Below are positions 36,721-44,562 of a DNA stretch of 64,000 nucleotides, piece by piece. The translations under genes and the position numbers were made by a program. This stretch comes from Solidesulfovibrio carbinoliphilus subsp. oakridgensis (lineage in GTDB: Bacteria; Desulfobacterota; Desulfovibrionia; Desulfovibrionales; Desulfovibrionaceae): the NCBI RefSeq assembly GCF_000177215.2, contig NZ_CM001368.1:62001-126000 (forward strand), given 5' to 3'. How positions within the stretch are numbered: the first letter of the stretch is position 1; every line of letters starts with the position of its first letter. The notes beneath the pieces were generated by a model. It was not told where the DNA came from. It searched no databases and saw only the letters and a list, made by a program, of their open reading frames with translations.

Positions 36721-38139
36721 TTAGGCCCTGGTCGGGATGCCGTGGATACGCAGGTAGCGGTAGAGGCTTTGCTTGCCGAGCTGGGACAGGTCGCAGGCCT
36801 TGTGGATGTCGCCGCCGGTCGCCTGCATGAGCGTCTTGAAATACCGGTGCTCGGTTTCCTTCTTGTAGTCGTCAAAGGGCGTGAGCACGAGTTCCGGCTG
36901 GGCCGGGGCCGGTTCGATGGGCGGCAGGAGCTCCATTTCCTGGCCGTTGGCGGCCTCCTGCCGTTTGCCGCTCATGATGCGGATGCGGACTTCCGGCGGC
37001 AGGTGCTTGGGGTAGAGGGTCGGCTCGAACTGGGCCCGCACGATGATGTTTTCCATGAGGTTGACCAGCTCGCGCACGTTGCCCGGCCAGTCGTAGGCCT
37101 GGAGGGTGTCGAGGAATTCCGGGGAAAAGCCCTTGAGCGGCACCTTGTACTTGAGGCAAAAGGCGTTCATGTAGTGGATGGTCAGCTCCCGGATGTCCGC
37201 GTCGCGCTGGCGCAGGGCCGGGATGTGGATGTGCATGGTGCGCAGGCGAAAGAGCAGGTCGTTTCGAAACGTGCCCGAGGCGACCAGGGCTTCGAGGTCC
37301 CTGTTGGTGGCGGCGACGAGCCTGAAATCGCTGGTCTCCTCCTCCTTGGCCCCGACCGGCCGGAAGCGGCGCTCCTGGAGCACGCGCAAAAAGGCCTTTT
37401 GCTGGGAAAAGGGCAGCTCGCCCACCTCGTCGAGGAAGAGCGTTCCCTTGTCGGCCTGCTTGATCAGCCCTTCCTGCTTTTTCTCCGCGCCCGTGAAAGC
37501 CCCCTTGGCGTGGCCGAAGAGCACGGATTCGATCAGCGTCTCGGTCAGGCTCGAACAGTCGACCACCACGAACGGCCCCTCGGCCCGGTCGCTGTTGTCG
37601 TGGATGGCCCGGGCGAAGAGTTCCTTGCCCGTGCCGGTCTCGCCGGTAATGAGCGTGTTGGCGTCGGAGTTGGCGGCCTGGGCCACGAGATCGAGGCAGC
37701 TTGCCACGCGCGGGCTGTTGCCGATGATGCCTTCGCGCTTCAGGGCCACGGTGGGCGGTCGGTGGGCGAATTTCTCCTTGCGGTACTGCAGGGCGCGAAT
37801 GAGCGGCAGGGTCATGGATTCGGCGGTGGCCGGTTTTTCGATGTAGTCCCAGGCGCCGTTTTTGATGGCCAGTTCCGCGCCGTTGGGGTAGCTCGCGCCG
37901 GTGAAGATGATGACTTCCGGGGCCCGCTCCCGCTCGGTGATCCTCGGGATGGAGAGAAGCCCGTTGCCGTCCGGCAGGTCCACGTCCAGGTAGACCACGT
38001 CAAAGGCGTCTTTATCCAGGGCTTCGAGGCCCTTGGTCAGATTCGGCCGGGTTTCGACCTCGTGGTCCATGCCCTCGATGACCAGCCGGCAGACCTCGCG
38101 GATATGGGTGTCGTCGTCGATGACCAGAATTTTCGCCAT
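36721..38139 (-). CDS. sigma-54-dependent response regulator
   Basis: A 472-residue NtrC-type regulator. The receiver domain has phospho-Asp52 in VVYLDVDLPDG. The AAA+ domain has GETGTGKE, an intact GAFTGA loop and Walker B TLFLDEVG. A C-terminal helix-turn-helix (about 430-468, KACDLSQLGKQSLYRYLR) binds DNA. The ATG at 38139 follows AGGGAGGTGG. No kinase gene is adjacent, so it is an orphan regulator. The sensor and targets are unknown. A divergent small membrane-protein gene is the nearest possible target, although that gene has a sigma-70-like promoter. Confidence 0.9.
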   Translation of the reverse strand: MAKILVIDDDTHIREVCRLVIEGMDHEVETRPNLTKGLEALDKDAFDVVYLDVDLPDGNGLLSIPRITERERAPEVIIFTGASYPNGAELAIKNGAWDYIEKPATAESMTLPLIRALQYRKEKFAHRPPTVALKREGIIGNSPRVASCLDLVAQAANSDANTLITGETGTGKELFARAIHDNSDRAEGPFVVVDCSSLTETLIESVLFGHAKGAFTGAEKKQEGLIKQADKGTLFLDEVGELPFSQQKAFLRVLQERRFRPVGAKEEETSDFRLVAATNRDLEALVASGTFRNDLLFRLRTMHIHIPALRQRDADIRELTIHYMNAFCLKYKVPLKGFSPEFLDTLQAYDWPGNVRELVNLMENIIVRAQFEPTLYPKHLPPEVRIRIMSGKRQEAANGQEMELLPPIEPAPAQPELVLTPFDDYKKETEHRYFKTLMQATGGDIHKACDLSQLGKQSLYRYLRIHGIPTRA

Positions 38140-38170
38140 GCCACCTCCCTGGTGTCCCCTGACGGACATT

Positions 38171-38199
38171 TGTGTAAGGCGAACAGGCCATTTTGTCGA
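38171..38199 (-). promoter_or_regulatory. possible sigma-70 promoter of the regulator gene
   Basis: On the minus strand TCGACA (38199-38194), 17 bp, then TACACA (38176-38171). It would give a leader of about 25 nt before the regulator ATG. Confidence 0.4.
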
Positions 38200-38219
38200 G
38201 ACGGGGCGGGCGGGAGCGT

Positions 38220-38248
38220 TTGACGCCCGATGCCCGGCCCCGTAAAGT
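38220..38248 (+). promoter_or_regulatory. sigma-70 promoter of the small membrane-protein gene
   Basis: TTGACG (38220-38225), a 17-bp spacer, then TAAAGT (38243-38248). The start site would be about 38255, just ahead of AAGGAGG and the ATG at 38271. Confidence 0.6.
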
Positions 38249-38270
38249 GGCCGCAGCCAAGGAGGCGGTC

Positions 38271-38705
38271 ATGACCGAGGAAAACGCAGCCAAGCCCAAA
38301 CGCCCGATCCTGGTCTGGGTCATCTTTCTTTTTTACCTGGTCAGCTCGGTCCAGGTGATCGTGGGGCTTTTCTTCGTGACCGCCGGCGGGGTGGAGATGA
38401 CGCCCGAGGGCCAGGCCTATCTGGCCAAATTCACCGTCATGGACCGGGTGATCGGCTACGTGAATGCCGCCGTGACCCTGGTCGGGGTGACGCTCCTTTT
38501 CGCTCAGCGCCGGCAGGCGGTGAACGTATTGGCCCTGGCCTTTGCCCTGAACCTCTTTTCCACGGCCGTGGTCTGGGTGAAGACCGATCCTGCCTCCGTC
38601 ATCGCGCCGACCGGGCTCCTGGCCCAGGCGGTCGGCATCGCGCTCTTCGGCGCGGTGGTTTACTACTCCTGGCGGCTTTTGAAGCGGGGCGTGCTCTACC
38701 GGTGA
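38271..38705 (+). CDS. small four-helix membrane protein of unknown function
   Basis: A 144-residue protein with four predicted membrane helices at about 13-35, 54-76, 80-97 and 110-132, and short charged ends (MTEENAAKPKRP, KRGVLYR). No family motif is recognised. It has a strong AAGGAGG ribosome binding site six bases upstream and a good promoter. Its stop is directly next to the stop of the convergent bioC gene, with no intergenic space. Confidence 0.75.
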   Translation: MTEENAAKPKRPILVWVIFLFYLVSSVQVIVGLFFVTAGGVEMTPEGQAYLAKFTVMDRVIGYVNAAVTLVGVTLLFAQRRQAVNVLALAFALNLFSTAVVWVKTDPASVIAPTGLLAQAVGIALFGAVVYYSWRLLKRGVLYR

Positions 38706-39464
38706 TCAGCCCGCGCCGCCGGTGCGGCGGCCGCAGCAGTAGAGCACGGCGTAGCTGGCCGGCATGCCTTCCACCGTGCCGAACCGTTCGGCGTAATACT
38801 TCCGAAATTCCCGATACCTGGCCGGGCTGCCCGCCCGCCGGCCTTCCGTGTGGGTCACGCCCGCACCCTTGAGGCTGCGAAGAAGGGTGGGCACGCTCTC
38901 GTGCGTCACCACCTGGCGCGCCTCCTCCATGCTCCACTCGATGCCCGGTATTGCGGCGAAAAGCTCCCGGTAAAAGGCCGCCGGCCGCATGGGATAGACC
39001 GAGCCGAAGCCCGTGGCCGCCGCGGCCTCGGCCAGCTCCGCAAGCGTCCCTTCCACATAGAGGGCGATGGCGAAGCCGCCGCCCGGCCGCACGAGCCGCA
39101 GGTCGGCCGGGATGGACGCGGCCGGATCGGCGTACCAGTGCATGGCCGAGGCCGAGGCCAGGAAGGCGAAGGCGCCGTCCCGGAAGGGCGGCCGTTCGCC
39201 GTCGGCCGCGACCTTGCGGGCGCCGGGCATGGCGGCCCGGGCCAACATGCCCGGCGCCAGGTCGAGGGCCAGGTACGGGCCCCGGGTCCGGGGCAAAAGC
39301 GCGCGCGTGAGCAGGCCGCTGCCCGCGCCGATTTCGAGGACGGGAGCGCCGAGGGTGGCCGGACACAGGGCGGCCAACCGGGCGGCCACCAGCCGCTGGA
39401 CCTGGGCCGCGGCCTCGTAGGTGGCGGCGGCCTGTTCGAAGCGGCGTTGGAGGGGACGTTTCAT
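38706..39464 (-). CDS. bioC: malonyl-ACP O-methyltransferase BioC
   Basis: A 252-residue SAM-dependent methyltransferase. It begins with a BioC-like QRRFEQAAATYEAAAQVQ segment and has VLEIGAGSGLLTRAL for SAM binding, then SASAMHWYADP. BioC methylates malonyl-ACP so that fatty-acid synthesis can build the pimeloyl chain of biotin. The ATG overlaps the stop of the upstream esterase gene (ATGA), so esterase and BioC are coupled. These are the two enzymes that add and later remove the methyl group. It is the last gene of the bioF-esterase-bioC arm. Confidence 0.9.
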   Translation of the reverse strand: MKRPLQRRFEQAAATYEAAAQVQRLVAARLAALCPATLGAPVLEIGAGSGLLTRALLPRTRGPYLALDLAPGMLARAAMPGARKVAADGERPPFRDGAFAFLASASAMHWYADPAASIPADLRLVRPGGGFAIALYVEGTLAELAEAAAATGFGSVYPMRPAAFYRELFAAIPGIEWSMEEARQVVTHESVPTLLRSLKGAGVTHTEGRRAGSPARYREFRKYYAERFGTVEGMPASYAVLYCCGRRTGGAG

Positions 39465-40075
39465 GGGAAAAGGTGTTCTCCGAGAAGGGTGGGATCGGGC
39501 CAGTGGCCGCCGTGGTGCCCCACGACCGCCGCGCCGTCAAGGACGGAGAGGACCGCCTCCACGGCCGCGGGCCGCACGATGCGGTCGGCCGCGCCGTGGA
39601 CGACGGTGACGTTTCCGGCCGGCACGGGCCTGTCCGGGGCGGCCGAGGCCAGGAGATAGGCCAGGCCCTCGGAGAGCCGGCCGGCCCAGGCCGGGTCAAA
39701 GTCCAGGGCCTGGACGGCCGCCTCGGACAGGCCGCAGTTTTTCCAGAAGCCCCGTGTGACGGCCTCGGCGTCCGTGGCCAGGCCGGCCGCCATGGCCCGG
39801 GTGATCCGGGCGGGCAGGCTGTCGGCAAAGCGCAGGAACGGCGCGAAAAGGACCACCCGCTCGAACCGGGGGAAAAGCCCGGCCGCGTGCCTGACGAGCA
39901 TGTGCGCGCCCGTGGACCAGCCGCCAAGAATCCGGGCCGGGCTGGCCTCGATACGGGCGAGCAGGGCGGCCTCGTCCCCGTCCAGAAAGGGCGCGGCAAA
40001 CGTCCACCGGCCCGAAAACCCGGGGAAGAGCGTTTCGGGACCGGCCCAGCCGGACAGGAAGAAAACGTCGGTCAT
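39461..40075 (-). CDS. alpha/beta-hydrolase, probable pimeloyl-ACP methyl ester esterase
   Basis: A 204-residue alpha/beta-hydrolase. The nucleophile is Ser54 in GGWSTGAHM, with a probable acid in GAADRIVRP and a His in GHHGGHWP. It is shorter than BioH and begins VFFLSGWAGPETLFP, rather like BioG. It lies between bioF and bioC with ATGA overlaps on both sides, so the natural reading is the esterase that frees pimeloyl-ACP from its methyl ester. Whether it belongs to BioG, BioH or another of the several unrelated esterase types needs a profile search, so no symbol is given. Confidence 0.8.
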   Translation of the reverse strand: MTDVFFLSGWAGPETLFPGFSGRWTFAAPFLDGDEAALLARIEASPARILGGWSTGAHMLVRHAAGLFPRFERVVLFAPFLRFADSLPARITRAMAAGLATDAEAVTRGFWKNCGLSEAAVQALDFDPAWAGRLSEGLAYLLASAAPDRPVPAGNVTVVHGAADRIVRPAAVEAVLSVLDGAAVVGHHGGHWPDPTLLGEHLFP

Positions 40076-41250
40076 GGGAAAAAGGAGACCCGCAGCCTCG
40101 AGAACCCGAGCCGCACCCGGCGCAGGTCGTCTTCGGTCAGATCGGCCCGCAGGGACAGGCGCAGCCGGGCCGTGCCCTGGGGCACGGTGGGGGGCCGGAC
40201 GGCGGCGACAAGGAGGCCCTCGGCCCGAAGGAGGGCCTGGGCGTGGAGCGCCACTCGGTTGCGGCCGCAGGCCACGGGGATGATCTGGGTGGTCGAGCCC
40301 ATGGTGTCGAAGCCGAGGCCGCTTAAATGGTCGCGGATGGCCTTGGCCATGCGCATGAGCCGGGCCCCCTCGCCGGGATTGGCCTTCAGGTGGCGCAGGG
40401 CAGCCAGCGACGCGCCCAGCACGGCCGGCGGCAGGGCGGTGGAAAAGACGAACGACCGGCCCCGGTTGCGCAAGAGCTCGATGGTTTCGAGCCGGCCGGC
40501 CACGTAGCCGCCCTGGGACCCGAGGGCCTTGCTCAGGGTCCCCACGTGGACGTCCACGTCCTCGGACAGCCCGAGCGCGGCGGCAAGGCCGCGTCCCCGG
40601 CCGAGGATGCCCGTGGCGTGGGCCTCGTCGACCACGGTGAGCGCGCCGTGGGCTTTGCCAAGCTCGACCAATCGCGCTAAGGGAGCCACGTCGCCGTCCA
40701 TGCTGAAAACCGTGTCCGTGACGATGATCTTTTTCGCGACCTGCCGCTCCCGCCCAAGCAGCTGTTCCAGATGCTCCATGTCCAGGTGGCGGTAGCGCAC
40801 GAGCCTGGCCCCGGACAGGGCAATGCCGTCCAGGATGCTGGCATGGTTCAGGCGGTCGGAGAAAACGACGGTGTGGCGGTCGGCCAGGGCGGAAAACACG
40901 GCCAGGTTGGCGGCGTAGCCGCTGCCGGTGACGAGCGCCGCCTCCTGGTATTTGAAGGTGGCCAGTTCCGCTTCCAGGGTCTCGGCCAGGGCGAAGTTGC
41001 CGGTGACGAGCCGGGAGGCCCCGGACGAGCAGCCGTGGCGGGAAAGCGCCTTGGCCGAGGCCTCGATCAGGTCCGGGTGGGCGGAGAGGCCGAGGTAGTT
41101 GTTGGAGGCCAGGTTCAAAAGCCGTGTGCCGCCATAGAGGATTTCCCGGGCCGCGCCGTCGTCGATGGGCGGGATGGTCCGATAGCTGTCCGTGTTTCGA
41201 AGCGCTGCCGCTTCGGGCACGATGTATTTGCCGAAAAAGGATGTGCTCAT
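40072..41250 (-). CDS. bioF: 8-amino-7-oxononanoate synthase BioF
   Basis: A 392-residue alpha-oxoamine synthase that joins pimeloyl-ACP and alanine in biotin synthesis. The PLP lysine is in GTLSKALGSQGGYV, with VVDEAHATGILG and NYLGLSAHP also typical. Kbl (glycine acetyltransferase) is related, but the neighbours are all bio genes. The ATG at 41250 shares its bases with a plus-strand ATG (CATG). The bioA start is only 25 bp away on the other strand. It is coupled to the esterase gene by ATGA. Confidence 0.92.
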   Translation of the reverse strand: MSTSFFGKYIVPEAAALRNTDSYRTIPPIDDGAAREILYGGTRLLNLASNNYLGLSAHPDLIEASAKALSRHGCSSGASRLVTGNFALAETLEAELATFKYQEAALVTGSGYAANLAVFSALADRHTVVFSDRLNHASILDGIALSGARLVRYRHLDMEHLEQLLGRERQVAKKIIVTDTVFSMDGDVAPLARLVELGKAHGALTVVDEAHATGILGRGRGLAAALGLSEDVDVHVGTLSKALGSQGGYVAGRLETIELLRNRGRSFVFSTALPPAVLGASLAALRHLKANPGEGARLMRMAKAIRDHLSGLGFDTMGSTTQIIPVACGRNRVALHAQALLRAEGLLVAAVRPPTVPQGTARLRLSLRADLTEDDLRRVRLGFSRLRVSFFP

Positions 41251-41275
41251 GTCGCAGCGTTCCGGAAGGGAGGCC

Positions 41276-42592
41276 ATGCGTATCTGGCATCCCTGCACCC
41301 AGATGAAGGACCACGAAACGTATCCTCCCGTCTTTATGGAGCGCGGTCAAGGGATTTACCTCTTCGACCGCCAGGGCAAGGCCTACATCGACGCCATTTC
41401 CTCGTGGTGGGTGAACCTTTTCGGCCACGCCAATCCCCGCATCGCCCGGGCCGTGACCGACCAGCTTTCGCGCCTGGAACACGTTATTTTCGCCGGCTGC
41501 ACCCACGCCCCGGCCGAGGAACTGGCCGAGCGGCTGCTGGCCGTGGCCCTGCCGGGGCTGACGAAAATATTTTTCGCGGACAACGGCTCCTGCGCCGTGG
41601 AAGCAGCCCTCAAAATGAGCCACGCCTTCTGGCGCAACCACGGCCGGCCGGAAAAATGCCGCTTCCTCTACCTGGCCAACGGCTACCACGGCGAGACGGC
41701 CGGGGCCCTGGGCGTGTGCGGCGACAGGCTCTACGCCGCGCCCTTTGTGCCCCTTTTCGTGCCCCAGATCGAGGTTGCGGGGCCGGACTGCCAGCGCTGC
41801 CCCCACGGCCAGGCCCGGGAGACTTGCGACGCGGCCTGCTTCGCGTCCATGCAGGCGGCCATCGACACCCACAAGGATGTCCTCGCCGGGGTCATTGTCG
41901 AGCCGCTGGTCCAGTGCGCCGGCAACTTCCGCATGTACCCGCCAGTGTATCTGGCCAAGCTGCGCCGGGCCACCCTTGAGGCCGGCATCCACTGCATCGC
42001 CGACGAGATCGCGGTCGGGTTCGGCCGCACGGGCACCATGTTCGCCTGCGAACAGGCCGGCGTGTCCCCGGATTTCATGTGCCTGTCCAAGGGAATCACC
42101 AGCGGCACCTTGCCGCTTTCCTGCGTGCTGACCACGGACGCGGTCTTCGACGCCTTTTACCACGACTACGCCGACGACAAGGCTTTTCTCCACTCCCACA
42201 GCTACACCGGAAATCCGCTGGCCTGTGCCGCGGCCGTGGAGACGTTGCGCATTTTCGAGGACGACGACGTCATAAACGCCAACCGGCCGAAGATCGCCCA
42301 CCTGCAAGCCGCCGTGCGGGAACGGTTCGCCGGCTACAAGCACGTGGCGGACATCCGCTCCACGGGCTGGATCACGGCCGTGGAGCTTTACGCCGACCCG
42401 GAGCGGGGGACGCCTTTCGACTGGCGGGACCGGACCGGGTTTCGCATCTTCCAGGAGGCGGTCAAACGGGGCGCGTGGCTGCGAAACCTCGGCGACACCC
42501 TCTACTTCATGCCGCCCTATGTGATCACCACGGATGAGATCGACAAACTGACGGACATCGCCCTGGAGGCGACCAAGGCGGTGCTCGGATGA
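41276..42592 (+). CDS. bioA: adenosylmethionine-8-amino-7-oxononanoate aminotransferase BioA
   Basis: A 438-residue class III aminotransferase that makes 7,8-diaminopelargonic acid with SAM as amino donor. It begins IWHPCTQMKDHE, which is diagnostic of BioA, and has SSWWVNLFGHANP, FADNGSCAVEAALKM and the PLP lysine 272 in CLSKGITSG. ATG 41276 is chosen because GGAAGGGAGG precedes it; ATG 41249 lies inside the CATG shared with bioF and lacks one. bioD overlaps its stop (ATGA). Confidence 0.95.
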   Translation: MRIWHPCTQMKDHETYPPVFMERGQGIYLFDRQGKAYIDAISSWWVNLFGHANPRIARAVTDQLSRLEHVIFAGCTHAPAEELAERLLAVALPGLTKIFFADNGSCAVEAALKMSHAFWRNHGRPEKCRFLYLANGYHGETAGALGVCGDRLYAAPFVPLFVPQIEVAGPDCQRCPHGQARETCDAACFASMQAAIDTHKDVLAGVIVEPLVQCAGNFRMYPPVYLAKLRRATLEAGIHCIADEIAVGFGRTGTMFACEQAGVSPDFMCLSKGITSGTLPLSCVLTTDAVFDAFYHDYADDKAFLHSHSYTGNPLACAAAVETLRIFEDDDVINANRPKIAHLQAAVRERFAGYKHVADIRSTGWITAVELYADPERGTPFDWRDRTGFRIFQEAVKRGAWLRNLGDTLYFMPPYVITTDEIDKLTDIALEATKAVLG

Positions 42593-43206
42593 CAGGCTAT
42601 TTCATCACCGGCACGGGCACGGGCATCGGCAAATCCTGGTTTTCGGCTTTTTTCGCGGCCAGGCTCAAGGCCGAGGGCAAGACCGTCCGGTACGTCAAGC
42701 CCGTGGCCACGGGCTATCCCGAGGACGACGACGCGGCCTTCGTGGCCGGCCGGGCCGGGCTGGCTCCCGAGGACGCGGTCACGCTCTACACGGCGGCCGA
42801 GCCGGCTTCCCCGTGCTTCGTGTTCGACCCCTTTCCGTTTGCGGAGTGCGTCTCGCGCATCGAGGCCCTCGGGACCGACCGCGACGTCCTTCTCGTCGAA
42901 AGCGCCGGCGGCCTGGCCGTGCCGCTCGGCGGGCGGCGCTACAACTACCACTTCGCCCTGGCCCTTGGCCTCCAAACCATCCTGGTCGTGCCCAACAGGC
43001 TCGGCTGCCTGTCCGACGCCCTCGTCTACGGCCACTTTGCCCTGCGCCACAAGCTGCCGCTGGCCGCCATCGCCCTAAACGACCACTTTGCCGAATCGCC
43101 GCGCCACGCCGACCGCAACGCAGGCGTGCTCGAAGGGGAGTTCCCGGGCAAGGTGGCCTGGCGGTATGACGCCGAGACATTGAGAGCCTGGGGGGAACCG
43201 CTTTGA
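42589..43206 (+). CDS. bioD: dethiobiotin synthetase BioD
   Basis: A 205-residue ATP-dependent enzyme that closes the ureido ring of dethiobiotin. The P-loop is FITGTGTGIGKSW, with YVKPVATGY and LLVESAGGLAVPL. It overlaps bioA by ATGA. The last codons (WGEPL and the stop) lie within a 17-bp stem hairpin that resembles the dispersed repeat, so the C-terminus may have been shaped by repeat insertion. No bioB is in the window. Confidence 0.94.
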   Translation: MTGYFITGTGTGIGKSWFSAFFAARLKAEGKTVRYVKPVATGYPEDDDAAFVAGRAGLAPEDAVTLYTAAEPASPCFVFDPFPFAECVSRIEALGTDRDVLLVESAGGLAVPLGGRRYNYHFALALGLQTILVVPNRLGCLSDALVYGHFALRHKLPLAAIALNDHFAESPRHADRNAGVLEGEFPGKVAWRYDAETLRAWGEPL

Positions 43207-43222
43207 AAGCGGTTCCCCCCAG
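43188..43222. terminator. long hairpin over the bioD stop codon
   Basis: CTGGGGGGAACCGCTTT and AAAGCGGTTCCCCCCAG form a 17-bp perfect inverted repeat centred on the TGA of bioD, followed by ACCCCCTTCCC. It may end bioAD transcription. The AGACCCCCT tail is like that of the repeat family. Confidence 0.65.
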
Positions 43223-43274
43223 ACCCCCTTCCCAACATCCGCGTCGCAGCGCCTGAGCGCGTCATACCATATCC

Positions 43275-43325
43275 CCTTTCGGGGGGTCCGGGGGGGATGA
43301 TCCCCCCGGCCGCCGGAGGCCTCTT
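43275..43325. repeat. palindromic repeat, reverse orientation
   Basis: CCTTTCGGGGGGTCC, palindrome GGGGGGGATGATCCCCCC, then GGCCGCCGGAGGCCTCTT. It is a member of the dispersed family on the minus strand and lies in the gap between convergent bioD and the aldolase gene. Confidence 0.8.
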
Positions 43326-43341
43326 TTTCCCCGTCCCCCGC

Positions 43342-44142
43342 TTATTCCCGTCCCAGCATTTTCATGGCCGCGTCCACACTCGCGTTTTCGTGCACGATGG
43401 CCGTCACGGCCTGCAAGAGCCTGGCCGGGTCCGGGTCCTGGAAGATGTTGCGGCCGACCGAGAGGCCGGTGCCGCCGGCCATGACGCTGTCCGCGATCAT
43501 GGTCAGAAAGCCGCGCGTGGAGTCGGTCTTGGGGCCGCCGGCGATGACGACCGGCACGCAGCAGCCGGCCACGACCCGGGCGAAGCTGTCCGGATCGCCG
43601 GTGTAGGGCACCTTCACCATGTCCGCGCCGAGCTCGTTGCCCACCCGGGCGCAGTGGGCCACCACGTCCGCGTCGAACTCGTTTCGGACCTTCGGTCCCC
43701 GGGCGTAGACCATGGCCAGGACCGGCACGCTCCACGAGGCCGCCGCCTCGGTCACCATCCCCAAGTCGTCGAGCATCCGGGCCTCGGTCTCGTCGCCGAG
43801 GTTCACGTGCACGGACACGGCGTCGGCCCCGAGCCGGATGGCCTCTTCCACGGTGCAGACAAGCGTCTTGGCGTTGGGGTAGGGCGACAGGTTGGTCGAG
43901 GCGGACAGGTGGATGATGAGCCCCACGTCCCGGCCCCGGGCCCGGTGGCCGCACCGCACCACCCCCTTGTGCATGAGCACGGCGTTGGCGCCGCCGGCCA
44001 CGATGTTGGTGACCGCCTCGCGCATGTCCGCAATGCCCTCGATGGGGCCGACGGAAACGCCGTGGTCGAGGGGCACGATGATGGTGCGGCCGGTGTCGCG
44101 GTTGAGGATGCGTTCGAGGCGGATGGATTTGCCGATGGTCAT
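43342..44142 (-). CDS. archaeal-type AroA' aldolase (ADH synthase family)
   Basis: A 266-residue DeoC/class I aldolase. It matches 2-amino-3,7-dideoxy-D-threo-hept-6-ulosonate synthase (the MJ0400 type), the first enzyme of the alternative route to dehydroquinate in archaea and some sulfate reducers. Marks are [15 protein letters not shown], the Schiff-base lysine in [11 protein letters not shown], the Tyr in MVYARGPK, and phosphate loops IAGGPKT and [10 protein letters not shown] plain fructose-bisphosphate aldolase is the alternative. A leader peptide with four Tyr codons and a terminator upstream support an aromatic role. AroB' is not adjacent. Confidence 0.88.
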   Translation of the reverse strand: MTIGKSIRLERILNRDTGRTIIVPLDHGVSVGPIEGIADMREAVTNIVAGGANAVLMHKGVVRCGHRARGRDVGLIIHLSASTNLSPYPNAKTLVCTVEEAIRLGADAVSVHVNLGDETEARMLDDLGMVTEAAASWSVPVLAMVYARGPKVRNEFDADVVAHCARVGNELGADMVKVPYTGDPDSFARVVAGCCVPVVIAGGPKTDSTRGFLTMIADSVMAGGTGLSVGRNIFQDPDPARLLQAVTAIVHENASVDAAMKMLGRE

Positions 44143-44198
44143 GGTGCTTCTCCTTGGCTTTTTGCGCGAAGGAGCCGGGACCCCGGCGGCGACTCATG

Positions 44199-44231
44199 AA
44201 AAAGGGCCGCCGGGCATTGCGCCCGCGGCCC
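44199..44231 (-). terminator. attenuator terminator before the aldolase gene
   Basis: On the minus strand GGGCCGCGGGC pairs with GCCCGGCGGCCC (one bulged base) around GCAAT, followed directly by TTTTT. It lies 27 bp after the leader-peptide stop and about 56 bp before the aldolase ATG, as expected for transcription attenuation. Confidence 0.82.
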
Positions 44232-44257
44232 TTGGCGGCGGTGTTGTGGGATGCGGC

Positions 44258-44353
44258 CTATCCGGCCGCGCCCTCCGCCTGGCCGCGAGCGCGATACCCG
44301 TAATAATACGAGCTGGAAAAAAGGGGGCGCTTGGCGGTCATGCGGCGTGTCAT
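44258..44353 (-). CDS. putative tyrosine-rich leader peptide
   Basis: A 31-codon open frame (27 codons from a second ATG at 44341). It contains FSSSYYYGYRARGQ: four Tyr codons in a five-codon run (44294-44308). It ends in TAG ahead of an intrinsic terminator and the first gene of aromatic synthesis. This is the layout of an attenuation leader in which scarce Tyr-tRNA stalls the ribosome. GCGGCC near its 3' end (44264-44269) can pair with GGCCGC of the terminator arm, giving a possible antiterminator. No good ribosome binding site precedes either ATG. Confidence 0.6.
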   Translation of the reverse strand: MTRRMTAKRPLFSSSYYYGYRARGQAEGAAG

Positions 44354-44359
44354 GGCGAT

Positions 44360-44389
44360 ACGCTACCAAAGGCCCGGCCGGCCCGTCAA
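44360..44389 (-). promoter_or_regulatory. possible promoter of the leader-aldolase transcript
   Basis: On the minus strand TTGACG (44389-44384), 18 bp, then TAGCGT (44365-44360). The -10 match is weak. Transcription would begin about 44353, at or next to the first leader ATG, so the leader might be translated leaderless. Confidence 0.4.
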
Positions 44390-44562
44390 GAGCCGTCCGG
44401 CAATGTGCCCGGCAATGCGTCCATGGCCTTGCGCCGGCCGTGTCCCGGTGCCGGAATATTTTTCACAGTCAGGCCATGTTCGTCTTGTAGGGCGAAAGAA
44501 ATGGTGTAAGGTGAACCAGAGTCGCGTGTAGTGCCAAAAGACATGAAAGAGGATTTTTTGTA

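Noticed and set aside
41249-41251. ATG as bioA start, sharing CATG with bioF
   Set aside because: ATG 41276 has a ribosome binding site and begins the conserved IWHPCTQ segment. The earlier ATG remains possible but is less likely.
40076-42343. N-terminal extension of the esterase frame through bioF and bioA
   Set aside because: Only the last 204 residues look like a protein. The rest is antisense to bioA or out of frame with bioF.
44139-44369. 76-codon minus-strand frame (PPFFQLVLL) as the leader peptide
   Set aside because: It runs through the terminator into the aldolase start and is not aromatic-rich. The alternative frame with YYYGY ends before the terminator and fits attenuation better.
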